Assembly: GCA_021371795.1 (NCBI GenBank)
Contig: JAJFVK010000015.1
Span: 1 to 49,581, forward strand
Source: Planctomycetaceae bacterium
GTDB taxonomy: Bacteria; Planctomycetota; Phycisphaerae; Sedimentisphaerales; UBA12454
DNA: 49,581 nt
Direction of reading: 5' to 3'
Of the stretch, positions 1 to 8,579 are shown one piece after another. The notes beneath the pieces were generated by a model. It saw nothing but the letters and a program-made list of their open reading frames with translations, had not been told where the DNA came from and ran no database searches. How positions within the stretch are numbered: position 1 is the first letter of the stretch; every line of letters begins with the position of its first letter. The position numbers and the translations under genes were made by a program.

Positions 1-137
1 TCGCCGTTTTTAGCTTGCAAACGCAGTTACGCAGTTATGTTCAAAAGCGATTTCAAATCGATTCCATTAAATTGTCTTTATAACATACTTTATTAAAGAC
101 ACTTATAACTTTTTTTATATCTGTCAATGGGACAGTA
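1..137. other. Non-coding left edge upstream of the polysaccharide locus
   Basis: No convincing gene is seen here; the AT-rich stretch probably carries the leader of the first gene. It contains GACACTTATAA (98-108) and AATGGGACAGTA (126-137). Both recur near the right edge of the window, the first in the same orientation (49561-49571) and the second inverted (49449-49460), so this may be part of a dispersed element. No promoter is clear enough to call. Confidence 0.4.
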
Positions 138-2141
138 GTGAATAAATATATGTTTGTAAAATTTAAAAAAATAGCGCAAGCCATCAAATGTAATGGCATA
201 GGGTTTTGCTTTTTCCGTTTGAAATACACTATAAAAAGAAAAACGGGGGCAATAGCAGGAAAATCTCCTGTTAATAAATGGGGGGCAATAGAACTTAAAG
301 ATATTGTAAATTCTGATGTAAACGAAGATCTAAACTGTTTGTTGTATAAGGAAAGAATTTTCTTTTTTGACAACATTTCTGTACAGGAGTTAAAGCCTTA
401 TCTTGAAAATACTCTATCCGAGGCTGATGAAATATTACAAGGCAAACTAAAATATTTCTTCAAGGATTATTATAATTTTAATACAAATGAAGATTGGCTG
501 AAAAGCCCTTTAAGCAGTAGTAAAATAGATGCTTCAAGGCACTGGTCCCGGACAAAAACTTTTGATTCACAAGTTGGTGATATCAAATATGTATGGGAAC
601 CTTCCCGTTTTGCCTGGGCTTATACTTTGTGCAGGGCTTATATTGCTTCAGGAGAAGATAAATATTCAGAAAAGTTCTGGCAATTATTTGAAAACTGGCT
701 ACAGATTAATCAGCCCAATTGCGGTCCTAATTTTGCATGCGGGCAGGAATGTGCAATTCGTCTTTTTGCCATGTGTTTTGCATATTTCACTTTGAAAAAG
801 GCACAATCGACCACTTCGCAAAGATTAATGAGTTTATATAAAGCAATTGCTATACATGCAGACAGGATTGAGAGCAATATAGAATTTGCAATATCTACCA
901 GGACCAATCATTCTATTTCAGAAGCAGCAGGAATTTATACCGCAGGCCTTATATTTCCTGAAATGAAAAATGCTGACCGTTGGCTCAAGCGGGGGAGAGA
1001 TATATTAACAAGTGAAGGACTGAAACAAATATATAAAGATGGGGCATATCTGCAGCATTCGATGAATTATCATAGATTAATGCTTCAGGATTATATCTGG
1101 GTGTTAAGACTTGCAAATTTAAACAAAGATAAATTCAATGTTAAATTAACCGATAGAGTTAAAAAAGCTGTTGAATTTATTTACCAGCTTCAGGATGATG
1201 AAACTGGCAGAGTGCCTAATTACGGTCCTAACGACGGTGCATTGATAATTCCTCTAAATAATAATGATTATCTTGATTATAAACCTGTTATTCAGGCAGG
1301 TTGGTATTTATTCAATAATGAGAAGTTATATGATAATGGGCACTGGGATGAGGATTTGTTGTGGCTGTTTGGAGCAACTGCCCTCAATTGTCAAAGATCA
1401 AAAACAAAGAAAAAAGGTACCGCTTTTGATAATGGGGGATATTATACTATTCGACAGGATAATAGCTGGGCAATGGTTAGATGTCACTCATATAAGGACA
1501 GAATGACGCAAATAGACCCGTTGCATTTCGATTTTTGGGCGGGCGGGATAAATATCCTGAGAGATTCTGGTTCTTATAAATACTATATTCCAGAAAACGC
1601 TAAATTAGAAAATTATTTTAAATCAATCAAAGCTCATAATACAATTACCATTGACGACAGTTCGCCTGTAAATAAAATTACAAGATTTATGTTTTATCCT
1701 GAATTGATCGCAAAAGCAGAAAAATTCGAATTACAGGGCAATAAAATGTTTTTTAAAGGTAAAAATTACGCATACAATAGAAATCCATGGAAAGTATTAC
1801 ATTTCAGGACTATAAAATGCGATACGGATAAATGGCAAATTATCGATGAATTCAAAGCCGGTTCGGAACATTCTGCGACATTAAGATGGCATATGCCTGT
1901 TGAAGCTGAAATTATTAAACGAAATGACTATGGCATTAAGTTTTCCTTGCCGAATCAATGGATACTTGAGATAAATGGCAGCGGTAAATGCGGCGTTGAT
2001 ATATTGGAAGGTTGTGACATAGGCGGCTGGGAATCTTTATATTACGGTAAGTTGTCAAAAATTAAAACTTTAAGTGTAAATATGCAAATTAATTGTAGTA
2101 ATTCATTTTTCAAAACAAGTATTTTTGAGGAAAGCATATGA
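138..2141 (+). CDS. Heparinase II/III family polysaccharide lyase-like protein
   Basis: This 667-residue protein has the two-part build of heparinase II/III-like lyases, which cleave uronic-acid-containing polysaccharides by beta-elimination. The N-terminal half looks like an alpha/alpha toroid, with WEPSRFAWAYTLCRAY near residue 155, RTNHSISEAAG near 255 and HSMNYHR near 310 holding likely active-site Asn, His and Tyr. The C-terminal half looks like the beta-sandwich, with HFDFWAGGINILRDSGSY near 463 and AHNTITIDD near 500. No signal peptide is obvious. It starts at GTG 138; ATG 150 is an in-frame alternative and neither has a strong ribosome site. Its end overlaps the next gene by ATGA, so they are translationally coupled. 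In a biosynthetic locus such enzymes usually trim or edit the polymer. The family is fairly sure, the substrate unknown. Confidence 0.82.
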   Translation: MNKYMFVKFKKIAQAIKCNGIGFCFFRLKYTIKRKTGAIAGKSPVNKWGAIELKDIVNSDVNEDLNCLLYKERIFFFDNISVQELKPYLENTLSEADEILQGKLKYFFKDYYNFNTNEDWLKSPLSSSKIDASRHWSRTKTFDSQVGDIKYVWEPSRFAWAYTLCRAYIASGEDKYSEKFWQLFENWLQINQPNCGPNFACGQECAIRLFAMCFAYFTLKKAQSTTSQRLMSLYKAIAIHADRIESNIEFAISTRTNHSISEAAGIYTAGLIFPEMKNADRWLKRGRDILTSEGLKQIYKDGAYLQHSMNYHRLMLQDYIWVLRLANLNKDKFNVKLTDRVKKAVEFIYQLQDDETGRVPNYGPNDGALIIPLNNNDYLDYKPVIQAGWYLFNNEKLYDNGHWDEDLLWLFGATALNCQRSKTKKKGTAFDNGGYYTIRQDNSWAMVRCHSYKDRMTQIDPLHFDFWAGGINILRDSGSYKYYIPENAKLENYFKSIKAHNTITIDDSSPVNKITRFMFYPELIAKAEKFELQGNKMFFKGKNYAYNRNPWKVLHFRTIKCDTDKWQIIDEFKAGSEHSATLRWHMPVEAEIIKRNDYGIKFSLPNQWILEINGSGKCGVDILEGCDIGGWESLYYGKLSKIKTLSVNMQINCSNSFFKTSIFEESI

Positions 2142-3367
2142 GGATAATTTATATTCATCAGCATTTTATGACAAATAAAGGTTCCGGCGGAACAAGAAGC
2201 TATGATATTGCAAAATATATGGTTCAAGCAGGACACGAAGTTCATGTAATTTCCGGCATATATGATACAAGCGGTATTGAACCGATGCCTTGGTATAAAT
2301 TACTTAGAAGAGATAATTATGACGGTATAAATGTAACAGTTTGCAATACACCTTACTCTAATAATATGCGTTCTTTTAAAAGGATGTTTTCTTTTTTTTG
2401 GTTTGCTGTACTGGGTACAATTGCTGCTTTGATGGTTAAAAAGCCTGATTTGATTTTTGCAACAAGTACGCCAATTTTTGTTGGAATCCCTGGCTTAATT
2501 GCGGCTAAGTTTAAAAAAGCAAAGTTTGTGTTCGAAGTAAGAGACCTCTGGCCGGAAAGTTTTATTATAGGAGGATGGGCGACTGGAGACGAATTATATA
2601 TAAAATTTATGGCTTGGTTAGAGAACAAATGCTATGCAAAAGCGAAAAAAATACTTTTAGTCTCGGAAGGATTCGAAAAAAGACTCAAAGAAAGAGGTCT
2701 CCCTCCTGAGAAACTAAAAACAATACTGTTAGGTGCTGATGGAAGCATTTTTAACGATGTGAAACCTGATTATAGTTTTTTGGCTGAAAATAGATTAGAA
2801 GGCAAAAAAATCGCTATTTTTACAGGCGCTCATGGAAAAGCAAATGGACTTGATTATGTAATCGACGCGGCTGAATTTCTCGAGAAAAGGGAAGATATTA
2901 GATTTTTATTGATTGGCGATGGTGGTGAAAAAACAGGATTAGTTCAAAAGGTAAAAGAAAAAGGCATTACCAATGTAGTCTTTGCTGACCCAGTGCCTAA
3001 ACAACGTTTGGTTGGGATTTTGCGTCTTTGCCATATTGGCCTTATGATTCTTAAACATATAGATGGGGGCAGACCTGTTACGCCAAATAAAATATTTGAT
3101 TATATGTTTACTGGAATCCCTTCAATTATTAATTTTGAAGGTCCTACTATTGATATGGTATTGGCAGATAATAGCGGTGTTTTTGCAGATCCGTTGCACC
3201 CCAAAGATTTAGCTGAAAAAGTTGAATATCTTGTAGATAACCCGGATATTGCAAAACAAATGGGTGAAAATGGAAGAAAATCTGCTTCAGAAAAATATGA
3301 CAGAAAAATTATAGCTAAACAGCTCATAAACATTTTTGAAGATGTATTAACGGATAACTCTAATTAA
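2138..3367 (+). CDS. Glycosyltransferase family 4 (WcaI-like)
   Basis: A GT-B fold retaining glycosyltransferase of 409 residues, expected to add a sugar to a lipid-linked intermediate at the inner membrane face. The N-terminal domain begins with HQHFMTNKGSGGTRSYDIA, the glycine-rich acceptor-side loop of this subfamily. The region near residues 85-135 is hydrophobic and may touch the membrane. The C-terminal domain starts with FTGAHGKANGLDYVIDAA near 230, followed by LLIGDGGEK and VTPNKIFDYMFTGIPSI near 310, the nucleotide-sugar site. It overlaps the upstream gene by 4 nt and is 26 nt from the next, so it is clearly part of the operon. Donor and acceptor cannot be told from sequence. Confidence 0.9.
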   Translation: MRIIYIHQHFMTNKGSGGTRSYDIAKYMVQAGHEVHVISGIYDTSGIEPMPWYKLLRRDNYDGINVTVCNTPYSNNMRSFKRMFSFFWFAVLGTIAALMVKKPDLIFATSTPIFVGIPGLIAAKFKKAKFVFEVRDLWPESFIIGGWATGDELYIKFMAWLENKCYAKAKKILLVSEGFEKRLKERGLPPEKLKTILLGADGSIFNDVKPDYSFLAENRLEGKKIAIFTGAHGKANGLDYVIDAAEFLEKREDIRFLLIGDGGEKTGLVQKVKEKGITNVVFADPVPKQRLVGILRLCHIGLMILKHIDGGRPVTPNKIFDYMFTGIPSIINFEGPTIDMVLADNSGVFADPLHPKDLAEKVEYLVDNPDIAKQMGENGRKSASEKYDRKIIAKQLINIFEDVLTDNSN

Positions 3368-3393
3368 ACCACTGGATTTTTTAGAAGAAAAAT

Positions 3394-3954
3394 ATGAATA
3401 ACAAAAAAATATATGAGCCGGCTACTTCTAAAATTAAATATTCTGTAATGATATTACGTTCTATTTTTTCCATTGTTTTTATCAAGCAGATTTTAATACT
3501 TTTTGCATACTATATTTTTAATTATATCAGGGGTTGCAGAATAGCGAAAATCGGAAAAAGGTGTCATATAAGCCCAACGGTATTAATGAGATATCCTGAA
3601 AGAATAATTATTGGAGATGATTGTTTATTAAATCATAATAATGTTTTACAGGCCGGAAAAAAGGATGCTTTAATTAAATTGGGCAACTATGTTATGTGTG
3701 GTCCTAATGTGCAAATGTTTGCATATAACCATGGAATGGATTTAATTGATACACCGATGATAAAACAGCCATACACTGAAAATGATATTATCATAGAAGA
3801 TAATGTTTGGATAGGTGCCGGCTCAATTATTTTGGCTGGTACAATTATTAGAAGTGGGGTTGTAGTAGCAGCGGGGTCTGTAGTTAAAGGTGAGTTGCCG
3901 CCGAATACTATTTGCGGTGGTGTCCCAGCAAAAGTGATTAAAGAAAGAACTTAA
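3394..3954 (+). CDS. Hexapeptide-repeat acyltransferase
   Basis: A 186-residue left-handed beta-helix acyltransferase of the WbbJ/NodL/maltose O-acetyltransferase type. Hexapeptide turns are visible from about residue 60 (RYPERIIIGDDC) to the C-terminus (VWIGAGSIILAGTIIRSGVVVAAGSVV). The usual end motif NTICGGVPAKVIKE is complete, and YNHGMD near 110 supplies the likely catalytic His. A hydrophobic stretch near residues 20-45 could anchor it to the membrane. It probably O- or N-acetylates a sugar of the polymer. It lies between the GT4 gene and an ATP-grasp gene (5 nt gap). The family is certain, the acceptor unknown. Confidence 0.88.
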   Translation: MNNKKIYEPATSKIKYSVMILRSIFSIVFIKQILILFAYYIFNYIRGCRIAKIGKRCHISPTVLMRYPERIIIGDDCLLNHNNVLQAGKKDALIKLGNYVMCGPNVQMFAYNHGMDLIDTPMIKQPYTENDIIIEDNVWIGAGSIILAGTIIRSGVVVAAGSVVKGELPPNTICGGVPAKVIKERT

Positions 3955-3959
3955 ACTTA

Positions 3960-5156
3960 ATGAATAACTGTTCTGTTCTCATTCTAGAAGTTCACGCTAA
4001 GGCTTCCCTGCCGGTTATCGAGTCTTGCAAGGCCATGGGCTTAAAAGTTATAGCAGGCTCATCTAAAAAGTACTGCTGTGGTATGTGCAGCAAAGCTGTT
4101 GATAGCAAAGTTATTTATCCCCATATTGAAAAAAATCAGGATGAATTTATTGTTTTTCTGTTAGATTTTCTAAAAAGTAATACTGTTGATATGGTGTTCC
4201 CTGTTGGTGATGTAATGACAGATATTATCGCCCAAAATCAGGAACAAATCAGAAAATATACAAAACTTCTATTGCCTGTTTATGATATATTTGTTCAGGG
4301 CAGAAACAAGATTGGTACTTTAAAAGTTGCTGAAAAGGCAGGATGTCCGATTCCATTAACCTGGTACCCAGAAGACGAATCATTGGAGCAAATTGTTAAT
4401 AAGATACCACAATATCCCGTTCTGATAAAGCCTGCAATCTCTGCCGGTGCAAGAGGTATAACTTTCTGCTATAACAAAGATGAGATATTAAACAATTTTG
4501 ATAAAGTACAAAAAGACTATGGCCAATCATTTATTCAGGAGTATGTTCCGCAGGGGGGGATGCAATATAAAGTAGATGCGATAATGGATCAAAATCAGGA
4601 ATTGTATGCCGGTGTAGTTTATTCGAAACTTAGGTATTATCCAGTCGATGGCGGCTCAAGTGTTCTTAATAAAACCGAACACCGGCCGGACATCCTTGAA
4701 CAAGCTGTCAATGTAATGAAAGAACTAAAATGGGTTGGCCTTTGTGATTTTGATTTTATAACCGATCCCCGTGATGGTATTGTTAAGCTTATGGAGATTA
4801 ACCCAAGGTTTCCTGAAAGCTATAGAACTGTTGAGGCTGGTGGTGTTGACATGACTAAAATTATATATCAGCTTGCCATAGGCCAAAAACCCGAACCTCA
4901 GCTTCAATATAAAGAAAATCAATATAACCGTTTCCTTTTCGGCGATATTATGTGGTTTTTTAAAACAAAAGAAAACCGCTTTAAAGCAAAACCTAGTTTT
5001 TTTCATTTTTATGGAAAAGATATGTATTATCAGCTTATTAGAAAAAATGATATGGGACCGTTGTTTGGGTATATTATAGAAAATATGGCCATGATTTATG
5101 ATAAAAAACTTAGAGAACAAAGATTAAGACTAAAGGATAAAATCCACAATGGCTAG
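3960..5156 (+). CDS. ATP-grasp carboxylate-amine ligase
   Basis: A 398-residue ATP-grasp protein related to carbamoyl-phosphate synthase large subunit and to ligases common in exopolysaccharide loci. Such enzymes form an amide (or thioester) by an acyl-phosphate intermediate. An N-terminal pre-ATP domain covers about residues 1-110. The ATP-grasp core follows, with PVLIKPAISAGARGI near 155, FIQEYVPQGG near 195 and the metal-binding LMEINPRFPES near 276. The C-terminal 90 residues are basic and not recognised. It overlaps the following malate-dehydrogenase-like gene by 8 nt, suggesting coupled translation and perhaps a shared substrate. A second, different ATP-grasp protein is encoded at 13801-14793. 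Confidence 0.85.
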   Translation: MNNCSVLILEVHAKASLPVIESCKAMGLKVIAGSSKKYCCGMCSKAVDSKVIYPHIEKNQDEFIVFLLDFLKSNTVDMVFPVGDVMTDIIAQNQEQIRKYTKLLLPVYDIFVQGRNKIGTLKVAEKAGCPIPLTWYPEDESLEQIVNKIPQYPVLIKPAISAGARGITFCYNKDEILNNFDKVQKDYGQSFIQEYVPQGGMQYKVDAIMDQNQELYAGVVYSKLRYYPVDGGSSVLNKTEHRPDILEQAVNVMKELKWVGLCDFDFITDPRDGIVKLMEINPRFPESYRTVEAGGVDMTKIIYQLAIGQKPEPQLQYKENQYNRFLFGDIMWFFKTKENRFKAKPSFFHFYGKDMYYQLIRKNDMGPLFGYIIENMAMIYDKKLREQRLRLKDKIHNG

Positions 5157-6081
5157 TAGCAAAGTAACGATTGTAGGTGCAGGGAACATTGGTGCAACAG
5201 CAGCAAGTGTTATTACTAATTTTAATCTTGCTGATGTAGTATTGATAGATGTTGTTGAAAATATTGCCAAAGGTAAGGCTATTGATATTTCTGAATCAGC
5301 TTCAGTTGTCGGACATAATTGTTCCATAATTGGTACTTCAGATTGGGAACAATCTAAAAACAGTGATGTTGTTATTATTGCTAGTGGCAAACCAAGACAT
5401 CCAGGTATGAGCAGAACCGATCTTTTAGAGACAAATGCAGGCATAGTCATTGATGTGGCCAGAAAAATTAAAAAATATACGCCAGAGAGCCTTATTATTG
5501 TAGTTACTAATCCGCTTGATGCAATGGCATATGCGGCCTTTAAAGCTGGTGGATTTGCTAAAAGCAAAGTCATGGGGATGTCGGGGCAATTAGATGGAAC
5601 CCGTTATTGCAGTTTTATTGCTAGTAAATTACATGTTGATCCATCTTGTGTACATGGGATTATTCTTGGGGTACATGGTAATGATATGCTTCCTTTGCCA
5701 AGATTCACTACAATAGGAGGAATACCGTTGGTTGAACTAATGCCTGAAAGTGATATACAAAAAATAATTGAACGAACAAAGTTTGCAGGTGCTGAAATAG
5801 TTAATCTTCTGGGATATAGTGGTTACTATGCAGCAGGTACGGCTATTGCTAATATGGCCCAATCATTAATCCGGAATAGTCGTAGTATTATATCATGCAG
5901 TGTTTATTGTGAAGGAGAATACGGTATTAAAGAATGTTTCATGGGTGTACCCGTTGTCTTGGGGGGTAATGGTGTTGAAAAAATTATTGAGATATCATTA
6001 TTAGATCATGAAAAACAGATGTTATCCAGTTCAGTAGATCATGTTAAAGGACTTATAAACAAGGTTGATAATTTGTTATGA
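5149..6081 (+). CDS. Malate/lactate dehydrogenase family protein (MDH type)
   Basis: A 310-residue NAD-dependent 2-hydroxyacid dehydrogenase of the LDH-like MDH family. The Rossmann motif VGAGNIGATAAS and the acidic residue in VVLIDVVE point to NAD. The loop KPRHPGMSRTDLL has Arg at the position that selects oxaloacetate/malate over pyruvate, plus the second substrate Arg. NPLDAMAY, LDGTRY and GVHGNDMLPLPR supply the Asp-His relay and third Arg. The catalytic His block is usually GGHGDTMVP; here the flanking residues differ (GVHGND), so this is a divergent copy. It sits inside a polysaccharide operon, overlapping the ATP-grasp gene (8 nt) and the deacetylase gene (ATGA). Central-metabolism malate dehydrogenase is possible, but the context suggests a specialised role. 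Confidence 0.85.
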   Translation: MASSKVTIVGAGNIGATAASVITNFNLADVVLIDVVENIAKGKAIDISESASVVGHNCSIIGTSDWEQSKNSDVVIIASGKPRHPGMSRTDLLETNAGIVIDVARKIKKYTPESLIIVVTNPLDAMAYAAFKAGGFAKSKVMGMSGQLDGTRYCSFIASKLHVDPSCVHGIILGVHGNDMLPLPRFTTIGGIPLVELMPESDIQKIIERTKFAGAEIVNLLGYSGYYAAGTAIANMAQSLIRNSRSIISCSVYCEGEYGIKECFMGVPVVLGGNGVEKIIEISLLDHEKQMLSSSVDHVKGLINKVDNLL

Positions 6082-6926
6082 TCAATGCTCTAACAGTTGA
6101 TGTTGAAGATTATTGGGCAATTTTGCAGCGTGATTGGCTGAATATCCCTGGTGCAAAACCTACAGAAGCTGTGGTCCAAAATACACATTGGTTTTTACAA
6201 ACATTCAAAGATTATAATGTAAAAGCAACATTCTTTATTCTTGGCGAAGTTGCTCAAAGTTTTCCGCAGCTTATAAAAGAGATTGCGAATGAAGGCCATG
6301 AAATTGCTGTACATGGTTTTCATCACAAACAGATATTCAAGCTTAATCGAGATGAATTCAGGAAAGAGGTAGGAGATGCCAAAAAATTGCTTGAAGATTT
6401 ATCAGGTCGAAAAGTAATAGGTCATAGAGCGCCTGCCTTTTCTATCAATCAGGATACTAAATGGGCTTTAGAAGTTTTAGGTGAACTTGGATTTGTTTAT
6501 GATTCAAGTATTTTGCCTATGGCTGGTAAACGCTACGGTTGGCCGGGGTTCAAAAAAGAAATTCACAGAATGTCTTTAGCTGATGGACAAAGCATTATCG
6601 AAGTACCGATGTCAACTATATCATTGGGCATAAAGGAACTTAGTATTGGCGGGGGGTATATGAGGCACTTACTGTATTTTTATACAAAATGGGCGATAAG
6701 ACATATACAAAAAAACCGCCCAGTTGTTGTCTATATGCACCCTTATGAAATTGATATAGATGCAGTCTCGCTGAAATTGGATAATCTTACCGGACAAGGA
6801 AAAGTAGCAGCTTTGAAATTTCATAAATCACAGATAAGAAATAGGCAGACAGTAAAAGCTAAAGTCAATAAATTGCTTTCAGATTTTAAGTTTTCAACCA
6901 TAAAAGATATATTAAAAAACTTTTGA
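6078..6926 (+). CDS. Polysaccharide deacetylase, XrtA/PEP-CTERM locus type
   Basis: A 282-residue NodB-domain carbohydrate deacetylase that removes N-acetyl groups from a polymer or lipid-linked sugar using a divalent metal. ALTVDVEDYW at the N-terminus carries the catalytic Asp pair, HGFHHKQ near 75 the metal-binding His pair, and GHRAPAFSI near 113 the next motif. The MINALTVDVEDYW opening and the C-terminal PVVVYMHPYEID are typical of the subfamily found in exosortase (XrtA/PEP-CTERM) exopolysaccharide loci, but no exosortase lies in this window. The start overlaps the upstream stop as ATGA. It lacks a signal peptide, so it probably acts on cytoplasmic-side intermediates. Confidence 0.9.
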   Translation: MINALTVDVEDYWAILQRDWLNIPGAKPTEAVVQNTHWFLQTFKDYNVKATFFILGEVAQSFPQLIKEIANEGHEIAVHGFHHKQIFKLNRDEFRKEVGDAKKLLEDLSGRKVIGHRAPAFSINQDTKWALEVLGELGFVYDSSILPMAGKRYGWPGFKKEIHRMSLADGQSIIEVPMSTISLGIKELSIGGGYMRHLLYFYTKWAIRHIQKNRPVVVYMHPYEIDIDAVSLKLDNLTGQGKVAALKFHKSQIRNRQTVKAKVNKLLSDFKFSTIKDILKNF

Positions 6927-6930
6927 TAAA

Positions 6931-7536
6931 GTGATACACAGCTTACAATCAAAATATGCAGAAAAATGTGCGGTATTGCATATACAAGGCATCCCGACAG
7001 GATTCATAAGCTCTTTGGGTCCGAAATTTGTGGCTGCATTATACCAGGCTATTACAGAAGATAAAAATAGTTTTGGATTTGTTGCCGTTGAAAATGAGAA
7101 GATTTTAGGCTTTGTTGCATTTTCATTAAATCTTTCAAGGCTATATAAATATGTTGCTTTGAAGAAAGGTTTCAGTTTCGCTTTTGTACTTGCCAAGAGA
7201 ATGTTATCCCTACATGTAATTAAGAAAATATGGGACAATCTTTTTTATCCATCAAAAATGAAAAAAATGGATTTGCCGGACGCTGAATTGCTCTCAATAG
7301 CGGTAGCCCTGGAAGGCAGAGGCAGAGGGATTGCAAAACAGCTTGTCGATGCCGGTTTTGAAGAATGTAGGAAACGAGGCATTAACAAAGTTAAAGTATT
7401 AGTGGCGGCGGATAATGAGGCAGCCAATAAACTTTATCAAAAATGCGGCTTTGAATTTGTGACTCAAATTGAGAGTCATGGTGTTCAAAGTAATATTTAC
7501 GTTAAAAATTTGAAAGAAGAAAAATGGTATGACTAA
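6931..7536 (+). CDS. GNAT family N-acetyltransferase
   Basis: A 201-residue GNAT protein using acetyl-CoA. The acetyl-CoA loop is EGRGRGIAKQLVDAGFEE near residues 129-146, preceded by a beta strand (LLSIAVAL) and followed by VLVAADNEAANKLYQKCGFEFV, the usual end of the fold. It starts at GTG 6931, only 4 nt after the deacetylase stop, and its end overlaps the next gene by 8 nt. A plausible role is re-acylating an amine that the neighbouring deacetylase exposes, or acetylating an amino sugar. Substrate is inference only. Confidence 0.85.
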   Translation: MIHSLQSKYAEKCAVLHIQGIPTGFISSLGPKFVAALYQAITEDKNSFGFVAVENEKILGFVAFSLNLSRLYKYVALKKGFSFAFVLAKRMLSLHVIKKIWDNLFYPSKMKKMDLPDAELLSIAVALEGRGRGIAKQLVDAGFEECRKRGINKVKVLVAADNEAANKLYQKCGFEFVTQIESHGVQSNIYVKNLKEEKWYD

Positions 7537-8557
7537 TAAGAAGAGGAATATTCTGATTGTGTCGATAGTTATTTGCGTCCTTTTATTTTTTGTGTATTTT
7601 TCTAATTCAAAAAGCAATTTAATTCGTCAACTGCAAGGGCCTATTGAAGGAACAGACAATATTTTTGCGATTGGTAATAATCTTTCAATTGTTTCCAAAA
7701 ATAACCATATTTATACCTGGCAATGGGATAATTTCAAAAAATGGCCGGTGGTCGCAAAACCACATGCTGAATTTGTCGTGCCTTTAAATGATAATAAAAT
7801 TGTTTATGCTGCCAAATCAGAACTTGTTTTAACTGACCTGAAAGCTGAAAAAGAATTAGCGAGTTTGAGTTTACCTTATGGTACAGAATGTAAGAAAATT
7901 GCCATTTCATCAAATGGTAAATTTGGGTTGCTTTCGCTATCTGAAAAAGATAAGCTTAAATTAGCATTGTTTAATTCAGAGTTCAAAGAGTTACCCATTG
8001 TTTTTGAAAAAAATACAACTGAAGAAAAATTTACTCTGTTTGACTATGCCATAGACAACGAAGGCTCTCTGATTGTGGGTGCAGGTAAAAAAGATAAAGC
8101 CTGGATTTTTGTTAAAGATATAAAAAATGATAAAATCCTTTGGGAAAAAACGTTTGATGAATACGGCCAATTTACCATTGTAGAATTTTCGTCCGATGGC
8201 AAAACTCTTTATGTGGCTGAAAAAATCAGGTTTATTATCGCTTTAGATGCAATCACGGGAAATATTTTAAGAGTTTATGAAATGCCCAAATATAATACTC
8301 CAGCTAATCAAAAACAGAATATTTCCAGTATAAAAATAAGTCCGGATAGTAAAATTCTTGCCGTGGATACTGAGCCTGCCAGAAGAGTTTGGTTTTGGGA
8401 TATAGCGACAGGCGAGAAACTAGATAATATTTATGCCAGCGACCTTACGGTTTCTGATATGGCATTTTCTCCTGATTCAAAATACATTGCTACCGGTTGT
8501 TTGGTTAGTCCTGAAATTAAAATCTGGAAAGTTCCAACATTGAAAGATGTTAAATAA
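7529..8557 (+). CDS. Membrane-anchored WD40/beta-propeller protein
   Basis: A 342-residue protein with an N-terminal membrane anchor (about residues 6-24) and a lumenal or periplasmic beta-propeller. WD-like repeat ends are visible as SIKISPDSKILAVDTEP...VWFWDIATGEKL and MAFSPDSKYIATGC...IKIWKV near the C-terminus; earlier blades are weaker. Propellers of this kind usually bind proteins or glycans and have no catalytic motif. It overlaps the GNAT gene by 8 nt and precedes an exported GH43-like protein, so it may take part in assembly or surface attachment of the polysaccharide. The specific function is unknown. Confidence 0.75.
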   Translation: MTNKKRNILIVSIVICVLLFFVYFSNSKSNLIRQLQGPIEGTDNIFAIGNNLSIVSKNNHIYTWQWDNFKKWPVVAKPHAEFVVPLNDNKIVYAAKSELVLTDLKAEKELASLSLPYGTECKKIAISSNGKFGLLSLSEKDKLKLALFNSEFKELPIVFEKNTTEEKFTLFDYAIDNEGSLIVGAGKKDKAWIFVKDIKNDKILWEKTFDEYGQFTIVEFSSDGKTLYVAEKIRFIIALDAITGNILRVYEMPKYNTPANQKQNISSIKISPDSKILAVDTEPARRVWFWDIATGEKLDNIYASDLTVSDMAFSPDSKYIATGCLVSPEIKIWKVPTLKDVK

Positions 8558-8579
8558 TTACGATTTGGAGGAGTTTTAG

